Assembly (NCBI GenBank): GCA_019744775.1
Contig: JAIETZ010000002.1
Location: forward strand, 62,001 to 126,000
DNA from: Candidatus Obscuribacterales bacterium
GTDB lineage: Bacteria > Cyanobacteriota > Vampirovibrionia > Obscuribacterales > Obscuribacteraceae
DNA length: 64,000 nucleotides
Reading direction: 5' to 3'
The number at the start of each line of letters is the position of its first letter. The stretch's first letter is position 1. This document shows positions 9,895 to 19,294 of the stretch, piece by piece. Position numbers and translations under genes: made by a program. The notes under the pieces were generated by a model. That model was not told the origin of the DNA and searched no databases. It worked only from the letters and a program-made list of their open reading frames with translations.

Positions 9895-11549
9895 ATCCGG
9901 AATCTGAATCCAACAAATTGCATGCGGTAGAACCGGACAAGCTGGGCACAGCTGAGGTAGTGTCAAGTCGCCGCGGCCCGGTTCGGGTCGAATTCAACAT
10001 TGATAACGGCATGCTTCTTCGCCTGGTTGGCATCATAACTGTTCTTTTACTAGCGTGGTCGTGGTTTATGGAGCTGGATGAGATCACGCAGGCTCCCGGC
10101 GAAATAATTCCGTTTGAACAAGTGCATCCCATTAGAGCCGGTTTCGATAGCAAGATCGAAGCGATTTACGTGAAACAAGGCGACTATGTAAAAAAGGGTG
10201 ACTTGTTGTTGAAGCTGGATGCAAAAACTTTTGGGGCCGAATTACAGAAGGACCAGCAAGAACTTGAACTAGCCAAGCAAGAGTTAGAGAGTCACCAACA
10301 CGCATGCCGGATCTTAAACGCTTATATGAAAGATCCCCACACCATGCCCGCTGATCTCTCCAAAGTAAATGAGGTAGCCAGGGCGATAAGCGATCTCTAC
10401 GCGGCAGGAAGACACATGGAGCGAGCCGAGCTTGATATGCGTTCGACGAGTGAAGACGGAAGCAATATTCCCGAATTCAGTGCTCTAAGATCCCAGCACC
10501 AGAGCATCGCTGAAAACCGCAGGCTAAAAGAAGAAGCACTGGCTAATAGGGGCAAACACTTTTTGCTGGAAGAACAAAAAATCCGCAACCGGATCAATTC
10601 CCTTAAACAACAAGTAGATCTGCAGAAGTTGGCAGTAGACAAACAGCGTAGTTCACTGGATGGCGCACAGAAGCAACTCGCCGCCTACGAGCGTGTGCTA
10701 AAAATTGGCGCTTCATCAAAAATCGAAGTTCTGGACGCTCGAATTAGGATGGAGGACAGACAAAAAGACCTTACTAGTGCCGAATCAAAACAACGCGACT
10801 TGGAAGGACAGCTTGAATCAGCCAAACATGAACTGGCTGAACTTCAATCGTCCAATTCCATGCAAATAGCAGAAATGCAAGCCGGAATCGGCAACATTGC
10901 CAGCCAGGCTGCACAAACAAGAATGCGCATGAGGTCAGTTGAACGTGATTACCAAGCTTCCAAAGCATCGTATCACGTGGCTTTGCGAGCAGCCGATTCA
11001 ACTTATGCCAGCGAACTTAGTGAGATAAACAATATAAAGAAACAAATTGAGGAGCTCAATGCCTCAATCAGTTCGACGGAACGCTCTTATCTTAAAGGAG
11101 AACTGCGGGCACCTGTTGCCGGCACTATAGCACTCATGAATTTTCAGGGTGTGGGAGAAGCGGTGCACCATGGAGACGAAATTCTAACCATTGTGCCTGC
11201 AAACGAGCATCTTGTTGCCAGTGTTAATGTGCCCAATGAGCAGATAGCTTTTTTGCGGCCGGGTGAATTAGTAAAACTGCAATTTCCCGCTTATCCGTAC
11301 CAACAATATGGAATCATTCCGGCCAAGATAAGCACGATCGCTGCCTATCCACATGAGGACAAGGAGCATCCCCCTAGCTTTAGGGTTATCCTTGATCCAC
11401 AGCGGGAGTGGATAGTCTGTCGCAATCGCAAAATTCCCTTACGCCAGGGGCTGGAAGTCGAAGCTCAGTTAGTGCTAAGAAAGCGCCGGCTGCTGATAAC
11501 ACTTCTGGGTCCGCTTTTACGGTTAAAATACGAGCACTTTAAGGCATGA
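9891..11549 (+). CDS. HlyD-family membrane fusion protein (first copy)
   Basis: 552 residues. One transmembrane helix near residues 44-62 (LLRLVGIITVLLLAWSWFM) follows a cytoplasmic N-terminus. Next come a split biotinyl-lipoyl-like domain (GFDSKIEAIYVKQGDYVKKGDLLLKLDA and later LRAPVAGTIALMNFQGVGEAVHHGD), a long coiled-coil hairpin (about residues 110-390), and a beta-barrel domain with LQFPAYPYQQYGIIPAKI. Such adaptors link an inner-membrane ABC transporter to TolC. It is coupled by ATGA overlaps to both neighbours. Length is usual for cyanobacterial-type HlyD proteins. Confidence 0.93.
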   Translation: MNPESESNKLHAVEPDKLGTAEVVSSRRGPVRVEFNIDNGMLLRLVGIITVLLLAWSWFMELDEITQAPGEIIPFEQVHPIRAGFDSKIEAIYVKQGDYVKKGDLLLKLDAKTFGAELQKDQQELELAKQELESHQHACRILNAYMKDPHTMPADLSKVNEVARAISDLYAAGRHMERAELDMRSTSEDGSNIPEFSALRSQHQSIAENRRLKEEALANRGKHFLLEEQKIRNRINSLKQQVDLQKLAVDKQRSSLDGAQKQLAAYERVLKIGASSKIEVLDARIRMEDRQKDLTSAESKQRDLEGQLESAKHELAELQSSNSMQIAEMQAGIGNIASQAAQTRMRMRSVERDYQASKASYHVALRAADSTYASELSEINNIKKQIEELNASISSTERSYLKGELRAPVAGTIALMNFQGVGEAVHHGDEILTIVPANEHLVASVNVPNEQIAFLRPGELVKLQFPAYPYQQYGIIPAKISTIAAYPHEDKEHPPSFRVILDPQREWIVCRNRKIPLRQGLEVEAQLVLRKRRLLITLLGPLLRLKYEHFKA

Positions 11550-14500
11550 CGAACATGAATCCGGGCACGTCAATTGATGCACAAATAGAAAGTCACCTGC
11601 GCAATCACGAGCTTTGGGCGAATCTCACTGACGCGGAATTTCAGAAATTAGCCCAGAGCCTAAGACCGGAAAAACTCGAGCTCGGCGACACTCTACGCGA
11701 AAAATCAGCGTCTGAAATTGACATATTAGCTATCGGCAAAATGCGTTTGTTTAAGCGCTCGGATACTCAAGAACAGACTATTTGTACGCTGGATACAATC
11801 GGCGAGTGTTTTTCAGACAGTTGGCTTAAGAACATTGATAATGTGTCGGCACGCGCTTCTGAACAGTCGGTTGTATTACGAACAGAGGCATCCATTCTGG
11901 AAGAGTTAGCTCAGCAGAACCAGTCTTTTGCTAAAGCTTTGACACAGTACCGGCAAAACGTTGAGTTTCTTGGTTTTCTACGCACGCATGCACCCTTTGA
12001 TGGCATAGCTCCCAACAAGACAAAAGTTCTAACACGCTACCTACAAGGATTGCTCCTAACTGGTGGTGTAAATGTCACAACCAAAGGTCTGCACATCATC
12101 AAAAACGGATCGATTGAATTCAGTGATATCTCCGGCAGTCAGACTTTGCATGCCGGTGATTACTTTATCACCGATAATTTTGGTCCCTTCAAAAGTACTG
12201 GACATGACTTCACAGTCAAAGAGTCGGCGGAATTTATTTTTCTCAGCGCAGATCAATACACTGCGGTTGTCAGCCACCACTCCGACGTCGCAGAAGCATT
12301 GAGCAATTTCGGACAATCCCCTTCTGCAACACCAAAAATCATTCCCAGTGCAACACCAACGGCGTCTTACAGACAAGCTAGTCAACCAAGCGCCGCCGAA
12401 GAGGTCGAAGAATCGCTGCCTACAAAGCTGAGCAAGCTTCTGCACCAATATCCTGTTATCATGCAACAAAGCCAAATGGATTGCGGAATCACCTGTCTGG
12501 CTATGGTGGCACTATTTTTCGGCAAGCGACTGGATATAAACGATTTGCGCGAACGTGCCGGTGTTAGTGTGGAAGGCACCAATCTTTTATCTCTGGCTGA
12601 AACTGCCGAGCAATTTGGTTTTATGACCAGAGGAATTAGAGGCACTTATGAAGGGTTATTGACTGCCAAACTACCTTTGATTTGTTTCTGGAAACAAAAT
12701 CACTTTGTTGTATTGTACGAGATCAACAAGCACGAAGCGCGCATTGGTGATCCAGCCGAAGGGCTTTTGACAATAAGTCGCGAAGAGTTCACTCGCGATT
12801 TTTCAAAGAGCGCGTTGGAACTAGTGCCCACTGTTGAGCTAAAGCGAGCTCCTGGGCAAAAGAATCCGCTGACCGTCCTTTGGCCACTGGCCAAACCATA
12901 CAAAAAACAAATTCGCGATGTCCTCTTAGCCGGCATTGTTTATCAAGCACTGATGATCATCACGCCGTTTTTCTCACAAACAATTATCGATCGCGTCATC
13001 GTCCACGAAGACATTTCCATGCTCAACATGCTGCTTATCGGCATGCTGTTGGTTACCTGCTTTCAATCGGCTTTGACCTTTGCCCGTGGCGTTTTGCTTT
13101 CGACGCTTTCAACCAAAATTGATCATGCGCTGTTTGTGCAGTTTTTCAAACACTTGCTGAGTTTACCTTTGAAATTCTTTGAGCAGCGTACAACCGGCGA
13201 CGTGCTGGCACGCTTCAACGAAAATGCTCGCATCACTGCTTTCTTATCAGGCAGCACCATTACTGTCTTACTTGATAGCTCAATGGCCCTTATTTATCTG
13301 GCCGTGCTCTTCTATTACAATTGGGCATTTGGTCTTACTACATTGGCTTATGTTGCAGTCTTAGCCTTTCTCACTTTTGCCTACACGCCACTCTTGCGCG
13401 GGTACAGCAACGAACTCTTTAAAAAAACAGTAGCCAATGATTCCTGTGTAATAGAAACAGTTCATGGTGTAGAGAAAATCAAATCCGCCGCCGCTGAAAA
13501 TCGCACGCGCTGGAAATGGGAAATTATATTCGTAGACAAACTCAGTGTCTCCTTTCGACAACAGCTTGCCTACAATGGCTATAGCGTCTTCACACAGCTT
13601 GTGCATATTGCCGGTCGCATGCTTCTAATGTGGCTTGGCGCGCATCTAGTCATAGCAAAAACCTTCACTGTTGGTCAATATATGGCTGTAATGATGATGT
13701 CGGCGTTTGTTATTGATCCCATAATGCGCGTTATTTCTATGTGGCAACAATTGCAGGGAGTCAACATCTCTCTTGAAAGAATTGGCGATGTATTTAGAAG
13801 TCAACCAGAACAGATTGGCACAAAAACCCGCATGCCCGACGTTCAAGGCTTCATAGAATTCAAAAATGTTACTTTCCGATATAACGAGCAAGCCAGTAAA
13901 AATGTTTTGCTCAACGTCTCTTACTCTGTAAAACCGGATCAAATGATAGCGATAGTTGGACGCTCCGGCTGTGGCAAAACCACAATTGCTCGATTGATAC
14001 AAGGACTGTATCTGCCGTCATCAGGTGCTGTCTTAATTGATGGGGTGGAAACAACCCAAATGGAATTATCCGATCTGCGTAAAAGAACAGGCGTAGTGGC
14101 CCAACAGGAATATTTCTTTACCGGCACCGTTCGCGAAAACATCGCATTCTACGTCCCAGACGCTCCTCTGGAGAAAATTATTGCCGCCTCTAAAATGGCC
14201 GGCATTCACGATAAGATTCAGACAATGGGTAGCGGCTACGACACGCAATTGAGCGAAGGGGGTCAAAACTTATCCGGCGGCGAAAGACAGAGAATGGCAA
14301 TCGCGCGAGCACTCTTACATGAACCGCGCATTCTGATTCTGGATGAAGCGACAAGCGCGCTGGATAGTGAATCGGAGAAGCACATTCAAACCTGTCTGGA
14401 GACAATTCGCAAGGGTCGCACAATGATTGTCATTGCTCACCGCCTTTCCACCATCAAGAGTGCAGATCTCATTCTGGTTGTCGATCAAGGTCAAATTGTG

Positions 14501-14575
14501 GAAGGCGGCAAACATGACGAACTTCTGCAAAAGAAAGGCTTGTATTTCCAACTCTGCAGTCAGCAGTCTATATAA
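11546..14575 (+). CDS. C39-peptidase ABC transporter with N-terminal cyclic-nucleotide-binding-like domains
   Basis: 1009 residues. Residues about 15-250 hold two degenerate cNMP-binding-like folds. Residues about 300-425 are a C39 peptidase with its catalytic set intact: Cys313 in MDCGITCL, His386 in NHFVVL and Asp402 in GDPAEG. A six-helix exporter domain follows (about 455-745), then the ATPase with Walker A GRSGCGKTT (805-813), signature LSGGE (909-913), Walker B ILILDE (929-934) and the H-loop IAHRLS. The layout matches peptidase-containing ABC transporters that cut a leader after Gly-Gly and export the cargo, and is like cyanobacterial HetC. Fusion to cNMP-like domains suggests ligand or conformational control, but the binding residues look eroded. 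Confidence 0.95.
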   Translation: MTNMNPGTSIDAQIESHLRNHELWANLTDAEFQKLAQSLRPEKLELGDTLREKSASEIDILAIGKMRLFKRSDTQEQTICTLDTIGECFSDSWLKNIDNVSARASEQSVVLRTEASILEELAQQNQSFAKALTQYRQNVEFLGFLRTHAPFDGIAPNKTKVLTRYLQGLLLTGGVNVTTKGLHIIKNGSIEFSDISGSQTLHAGDYFITDNFGPFKSTGHDFTVKESAEFIFLSADQYTAVVSHHSDVAEALSNFGQSPSATPKIIPSATPTASYRQASQPSAAEEVEESLPTKLSKLLHQYPVIMQQSQMDCGITCLAMVALFFGKRLDINDLRERAGVSVEGTNLLSLAETAEQFGFMTRGIRGTYEGLLTAKLPLICFWKQNHFVVLYEINKHEARIGDPAEGLLTISREEFTRDFSKSALELVPTVELKRAPGQKNPLTVLWPLAKPYKKQIRDVLLAGIVYQALMIITPFFSQTIIDRVIVHEDISMLNMLLIGMLLVTCFQSALTFARGVLLSTLSTKIDHALFVQFFKHLLSLPLKFFEQRTTGDVLARFNENARITAFLSGSTITVLLDSSMALIYLAVLFYYNWAFGLTTLAYVAVLAFLTFAYTPLLRGYSNELFKKTVANDSCVIETVHGVEKIKSAAAENRTRWKWEIIFVDKLSVSFRQQLAYNGYSVFTQLVHIAGRMLLMWLGAHLVIAKTFTVGQYMAVMMMSAFVIDPIMRVISMWQQLQGVNISLERIGDVFRSQPEQIGTKTRMPDVQGFIEFKNVTFRYNEQASKNVLLNVSYSVKPDQMIAIVGRSGCGKTTIARLIQGLYLPSSGAVLIDGVETTQMELSDLRKRTGVVAQQEYFFTGTVRENIAFYVPDAPLEKIIAASKMAGIHDKIQTMGSGYDTQLSEGGQNLSGGERQRMAIARALLHEPRILILDEATSALDSESEKHIQTCLETIRKGRTMIVIAHRLSTIKSADLILVVDQGQIVEGGKHDELLQKKGLYFQLCSQQSI

Positions 14576-14578
14576 ATT

Positions 14579-16216
14579 ATGCAGCATCAAGAGTTTTCCC
14601 AGCTTGAAAAATCCAATCAAATATCGGAACAGATGCAATTTGCTGTCTTCGAGAGTCATGGACAGGCAGCGCAACTTGCGCTTTACGCCCTTGGTGTAGT
14701 AATGATCGTTGGATTTATCTGGGCAGCACTTGTTGAGAGCGATATCTGCGCTGAAGCAACCGGCAAACTTGAGCCATTGAATCGCGTGCAATTTATCCAA
14801 CCTGCCGCAGATGGAACTATAGCTGAGTATAGAGTTCGCGATGGACAACATGTTTCGGCAGGAGAAATTCTTGTCTTACTAAATACTGTAAGGGCCGAAG
14901 CAGAATTGAATAAAAAAGAGCAGGAATTATTCATCCTTGAACATCAACTCAAAGATCATGAAGACGCGAAAGGTGCCCTTTCGCGCATTATCGCAAATCC
15001 TGAATCAATTAGTGACGTCAGCCTGGCAGTGCCTGAGTCTTATCGCATTGCCGGGCAGTTGTTTACAGCAAAAAAATCCCTCGATGCTGCCGCATATGAT
15101 ATATCCGGAGCAAATACAGGACATACCACGGCAATGTCACCACAAATGGCTTTTTTGCGCGCGCAAAGGCAAGCCCTTAACGCAGCTAAGGCGGAAAGAA
15201 TTAATTCAGTTAAGCACAGGACAGCAGCACGAGAAGCGGAAAGAAAAAAACTTGAGGCCAGAGCTGCTTCACTGGAAGCGGATTTGCAAAAGGCACGTAT
15301 TGAACTTTCTCAGGCGGAAGCTTCATTAGCTGATGCGAAAAAAGAAATGGATATATACGAAAAGGGGCGCCGATTGGGAGTAGCCTCTGAAGTTAAATTC
15401 CTGGATGTGAAGAACTATATGAATCAGAGGGAGTATGCCGTTGCTCAACTAAAACTACAAATTAGCGATCTGGAGCAAGCTGTTAAATCCGCGCACGTGG
15501 ATCTTGAATCCAAGAAATTGTCTTACAATGCCGAGCGCCTGGACATGGAGGCACAAATTAGAGGACAGGAAACTCAAATTTCAAGTGTGCCATTGTCTAT
15601 GAACGAATCAGTACGAGCACTTGAGCACAGGCAGGCGGAATTTGAGGTTGCTTCTTACAATGCCCGTGCTCGCTATGCCATGGAATTGAAGGAAATAAGT
15701 TCTTTGGAGAAAAAGATCATTGCCTGTCAGGCTGCCGTTAATGTGCTTAAGGTACAACTCTCCGAAAGGTTCGTTCGCTCACCAATTGATGGAATCGTCT
15801 CCGACCTTACACATCTTCAGCCTGGGCAGATTGTGACGAGGGGACAAACCCTCATGACAATCGTCCCCTCGTTGGACGAGCTAGTCCTAAGGGCTGAAGT
15901 AAACAACAAAGACGTGGGTTTCATCGAAGTCGGGCAAGAGGCACGATTAAAGGTAGACGCTTTTCCTTGTGAAGAATTCGGTATCATTCCCGGTAAGGTG
16001 CTGAGGGTCGGCAATTATCCTGAGCACAAGATAGAAGCAGGCAAAAGGGTCTCAGTCTATAAAGTAAAAATTCGTCCCAATCAATCTTTTCTGCAGGTAG
16101 GAAACAAAAGATACGACCTCAAGCCTGGGCTAATGGTGCATGCAGATATCATCTTACGTAAACGCAGCTGGCTAGCCCTATTGTTTGAGCCGTTGTTGAA
16201 AATCAGCAATAACTGA
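14579..16216 (+). CDS. HlyD-family membrane fusion protein (second copy)
   Basis: 545 residues. Transmembrane helix near residues 38-55, split lipoyl-like domain (IQPAADGTIAEYRVRDGQHVSAGEILVLL and VRSPIDGIVSDLTHLQPGQIVTRGQTLMTIVP), long coiled coil, and the C-terminal barrel motif VDAFPCEEFGIIPGKV. It starts three bases after the transporter stop. It is only moderately similar to the first HlyD of the operon, so the two may form a mixed adaptor ring or serve different substrates. Two HlyD genes flanking one transporter is uncommon. Confidence 0.92.
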   Translation: MQHQEFSQLEKSNQISEQMQFAVFESHGQAAQLALYALGVVMIVGFIWAALVESDICAEATGKLEPLNRVQFIQPAADGTIAEYRVRDGQHVSAGEILVLLNTVRAEAELNKKEQELFILEHQLKDHEDAKGALSRIIANPESISDVSLAVPESYRIAGQLFTAKKSLDAAAYDISGANTGHTTAMSPQMAFLRAQRQALNAAKAERINSVKHRTAAREAERKKLEARAASLEADLQKARIELSQAEASLADAKKEMDIYEKGRRLGVASEVKFLDVKNYMNQREYAVAQLKLQISDLEQAVKSAHVDLESKKLSYNAERLDMEAQIRGQETQISSVPLSMNESVRALEHRQAEFEVASYNARARYAMELKEISSLEKKIIACQAAVNVLKVQLSERFVRSPIDGIVSDLTHLQPGQIVTRGQTLMTIVPSLDELVLRAEVNNKDVGFIEVGQEARLKVDAFPCEEFGIIPGKVLRVGNYPEHKIEAGKRVSVYKVKIRPNQSFLQVGNKRYDLKPGLMVHADIILRKRSWLALLFEPLLKISNN

Positions 16217-16241
16217 TCAAGGTGGGTTAGAATACTTCAAG

Positions 16242-17750
16242 TTGTTACCTGATACCATCGGTTACCAGCTTAACTTGAAGCCTTTCAACCTCACCTTACT
16301 AACAGCGGTAATTTTCAGCTCGTGCGTGTCCATTGCAGCTGCCGAGGATATTCCTGCCGAGATTAAGGATCTTCCGGAAGTGAGTTCGGCGCCTTTAACC
16401 GGCCGCATCCAACTAAACGTGGAGAACATCAAGCAGAAGGAGCCACTTTCACCGGACCTCTCGCCCATTTTAATTGATGCCCGGCGAACTGAACCCCTCT
16501 CTCTGGAAAAGGTATTGTCGGTCGCTGTAGACCGCAACCTCAACTATTTGCAAAATCGCTGGCTGGGACGCTCAGCATTTCTATCCTTTGTCGGCAGCGC
16601 CGCTGCGATGCAACCATACGGTTATGGTTACTCTCTGCAAAATGTCTATCTGACCCAATACGGCACAGCGGCAGCACCGTGGACCGTCAGGCAGCCAACT
16701 GACTATTTGCGTTACAACGTCTATGGTCCAACCATATCCACAGGTGGAACGACACTCTTGAACATGGTCACTAATTACTTCAAGTACAGGGTGGCTTCCT
16801 ACACTGTAAAAACAAGCCTGCAAGACACGATGTTTGAGGCTTGCAACAATTACTTCACCTTATGCCGCGATCTTTCGTTACTGCATGTGAACGACATCGT
16901 AGTTGAAAACTCCAAAGAAATAGTCAATCTTAACCAGGGACTTTTTGATTGCGGCATGGGTACGAAATTGCAGCTGTTGCAGTCCCTAACTCAACTCGCC
17001 TCTGACCGTGAACAACTGGTATCACAGCAGGCACAAACTCGGGTATCGGCAATTAAACTTGCCGTAACGTTGAACATGCCCCTTTCAGACTATATCGTGC
17101 CTGTCTCCAAGCCGCTACAAGAAGCAACGCTAGTCGATCCACAAATCCCGGTAGAGAGGTTAGTCTTTGCTGCCCTGCAACAGCGCCCTGAAATTGCCAG
17201 AGCCCGCAATCAGGTACGTACGGATCTAGCACAAGCTGGGCAGGCATTAACACCAATAATACCTACAGCCAGCTATAGCTCTAACAATGGAGCATTTTTT
17301 CCATCCAATGGTCAAGGCAATACCAGGGGAATACAAAGCACGCTACAACTCACCTGGCAGCTCAACAATTTAGCTATTCCAATTTTGCCCAATTTTGCAT
17401 CTGGTCTTGCTCAGGCCCGATCCGATCAATACGCCTTACGCAATGTCGAGCTGCAGGTGCGATCTGATGTAAGACAGTCATACGACAACTGCTTGGCCTA
17501 CAAAACAAACATTGGAATTGCAAAAATAGCTGCAGCTCAAGCACAAGAACAACTCCAATTGGCGGAAGAAAGACTTAAATCCGGCATTGGCATTAACATC
17601 GACGTTATTCAAGCTCAGTCAGCTTTGACAGTCGCATTGCGCAATTACGTCAACGCCATCTACAGCTATAACATAGAGCAAGCCAAACTACGCCGAGCCA
17701 TCGGCGGTTTTACAATTAGTGCTGTAAGACACAAGCTACGCTACGATTGA
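16242..17750 (+). CDS. TolC-type outer-membrane efflux protein
   Basis: 502 residues from a TTG start. The signal-peptide hydrophobic core is LTLLTAVIFSSCVSIAAA, with cleavage before EDIPAE. The mature protein has the OEP duplicated pattern: helical pairs with SLEKVLSVAVDRNLNYLQNR, a beta segment near PWTVRQPTDYLRYNVYGP, long amphipathic helices (AKIAAAQAQEQLQLAEERLKSG) and the usual NYVNAIYSYNIEQAKLRRAIG ending. It would form the outer-membrane channel for the operon's HlyD/ABC complex. It is the last gene; the next gene is convergent, with 15 bases between stops and no room for a separate terminator. Confidence 0.92.
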   Translation: MLPDTIGYQLNLKPFNLTLLTAVIFSSCVSIAAAEDIPAEIKDLPEVSSAPLTGRIQLNVENIKQKEPLSPDLSPILIDARRTEPLSLEKVLSVAVDRNLNYLQNRWLGRSAFLSFVGSAAAMQPYGYGYSLQNVYLTQYGTAAAPWTVRQPTDYLRYNVYGPTISTGGTTLLNMVTNYFKYRVASYTVKTSLQDTMFEACNNYFTLCRDLSLLHVNDIVVENSKEIVNLNQGLFDCGMGTKLQLLQSLTQLASDREQLVSQQAQTRVSAIKLAVTLNMPLSDYIVPVSKPLQEATLVDPQIPVERLVFAALQQRPEIARARNQVRTDLAQAGQALTPIIPTASYSSNNGAFFPSNGQGNTRGIQSTLQLTWQLNNLAIPILPNFASGLAQARSDQYALRNVELQVRSDVRQSYDNCLAYKTNIGIAKIAAAQAQEQLQLAEERLKSGIGINIDVIQAQSALTVALRNYVNAIYSYNIEQAKLRRAIGGFTISAVRHKLRYD

Positions 17751-17765
17751 TCGCAAAGCTTACGG

Positions 17766-19280
17766 CTATGCGTTCATTACCTGCCTAGATGCCTTATTTA
17801 GCTTCTCTATGGCTATCGGCAAATCAATGGTTTGGATATGCCCGTCCTTAACGATAATTCTGCCATCCACAACCGTATAGGAAGCATTTTGCGGCGTGCA
17901 GAATATCAAGGACGCTACAGGATCAACCATACTGCCACCGGCAAAGGCCACTTGATTTGTGTTGACAGAGAAGAAATCAGCGCGCTTACCGGTTTCCAAA
18001 GAGCCGATATCATCACGGCCAAGGACAGCTGCACCACCAATGGTGGCAATTTCCAAAACATCACGAGCAGACATCCATTGCTTTTTGTCTTCCGGCGGTC
18101 CGCCCTCATTCTCACTCAACAATGTGCGAGCCAGGAGCATAGCCTGCCGTGCTTCAGCCAGCAAGTGTGAACAGTCGTTGCTCGATGAGCCATCCACGCC
18201 AAGACCTACTTTTACACCAGCGTCGCGACACTTCTTAATTGGCGCAATTCCGGATGCAAGACGCATATTTGAAGACGGGCAATGTGCTACACCAGAGCCG
18301 GTCTTAGCATACTGAGCAATTTCAGCGTCATTGACGTGTACTGAGTGGGCAAACCAAACATCATTTCCCAACCAACCCAATTTTTCCATAGCGCCGACCG
18401 GTCTTAGACCGTAACGCTTCAGACAATAACGCTCCTCATCGAGTGATTCGGCCAAATGCGTATGCAATCCGCATTTATGTTTGCGGGCCAGTTTGGCCGA
18501 CTCAATCATCAAATCATCGGTTACTGAAAATGGCGAACATGGAGCGAGCACAATGCGGGTCATGGCACCAGGCGTCATATCATGGTACTTATCAATTACG
18601 CGCTGGCAATCATTCAAAATATCACTTTCATTTTCCACACAACTATCTGGTGGCAGACCTCCCTTTGACTGACCCAGTGACATACTTCCGCGGGAAGCAT
18701 GGAAACGGATTCCCATATCTTTAGCCACCCCAATTGCATCATCAATTTTGCAACCATTAGGGAATACATACTGGTGATCAAATACGGTAGTGCATCCGCT
18801 CAGAGCCAATTCTGCAAGACCAACCTGAACGGCAAGACGCTCGGCATCAGGTGTCATTCTTGCCCACATTGGATAAAGAACGCGCAGCCAATTCCAAACA
18901 TTGCCGTCCTGGCAAGCCGGAGCAACTCTAGTCAAATGCTGGTACAGGTGTTGGTGCGTATTGACCAAACCCGGCAACACAAGGTGACCCTTCATGTCTA
19001 AAACAACTTCAGCGCTTTTAGGCAGAGCACTGCTTTCGCCTACCTGCTTAATGACACCATCTTCAATGTACATGCCACCGTCTTTTATCTCGCGGCGAGA
19101 CTTGTCCATGGTAACCAGCACGGCTGCATTTTTTACCAGCATGGATTTAGGACGCTTACCGGCGACCGACTTTGTCTGGGCTTTACTTTCCAGATCGCTG
19201 CCTATTGCCAGAGCTGAAGCTGTAACGGCAGCACCAGCTAAAAAATCGCGGCGTGATAATCCATCTTCATCGTGAGCCAT
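17766..19280 (-). CDS. Tat-exported amidohydrolase, 8-oxoguanine deaminase-like
   Basis: 504 residues. The N-terminus has a twin-arginine signal (SRRDFLAG with Arg10-Arg11, then an Ala-rich stretch). The catalytic domain is of the TrzA/AtzA/cytosine-deaminase-like amidohydrolase group. Metal ligands appear in TH-Q-HLYQH (His109, His111), LHTHLAES, AHSVHV and GLGVDGSSSND. The stretch SMSLGQSKGGLPPDSCVE closely recalls bacterial 8-oxoguanine deaminases. Predicted reaction: hydrolytic removal of an exocyclic amino group from an oxidised purine or similar ring. A Tat signal would put it outside the cytoplasm, which is odd for nucleobase salvage, so the true substrate could be another aminated heterocycle. 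Confidence 0.85.
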   Translation of the reverse strand: MAHDEDGLSRRDFLAGAAVTASALAIGSDLESKAQTKSVAGKRPKSMLVKNAAVLVTMDKSRREIKDGGMYIEDGVIKQVGESSALPKSAEVVLDMKGHLVLPGLVNTHQHLYQHLTRVAPACQDGNVWNWLRVLYPMWARMTPDAERLAVQVGLAELALSGCTTVFDHQYVFPNGCKIDDAIGVAKDMGIRFHASRGSMSLGQSKGGLPPDSCVENESDILNDCQRVIDKYHDMTPGAMTRIVLAPCSPFSVTDDLMIESAKLARKHKCGLHTHLAESLDEERYCLKRYGLRPVGAMEKLGWLGNDVWFAHSVHVNDAEIAQYAKTGSGVAHCPSSNMRLASGIAPIKKCRDAGVKVGLGVDGSSSNDCSHLLAEARQAMLLARTLLSENEGGPPEDKKQWMSARDVLEIATIGGAAVLGRDDIGSLETGKRADFFSVNTNQVAFAGGSMVDPVASLIFCTPQNASYTVVDGRIIVKDGHIQTIDLPIAIEKLNKASRQVMNA

Positions 19281-19294
19281 GTCATTCTCCTTGT

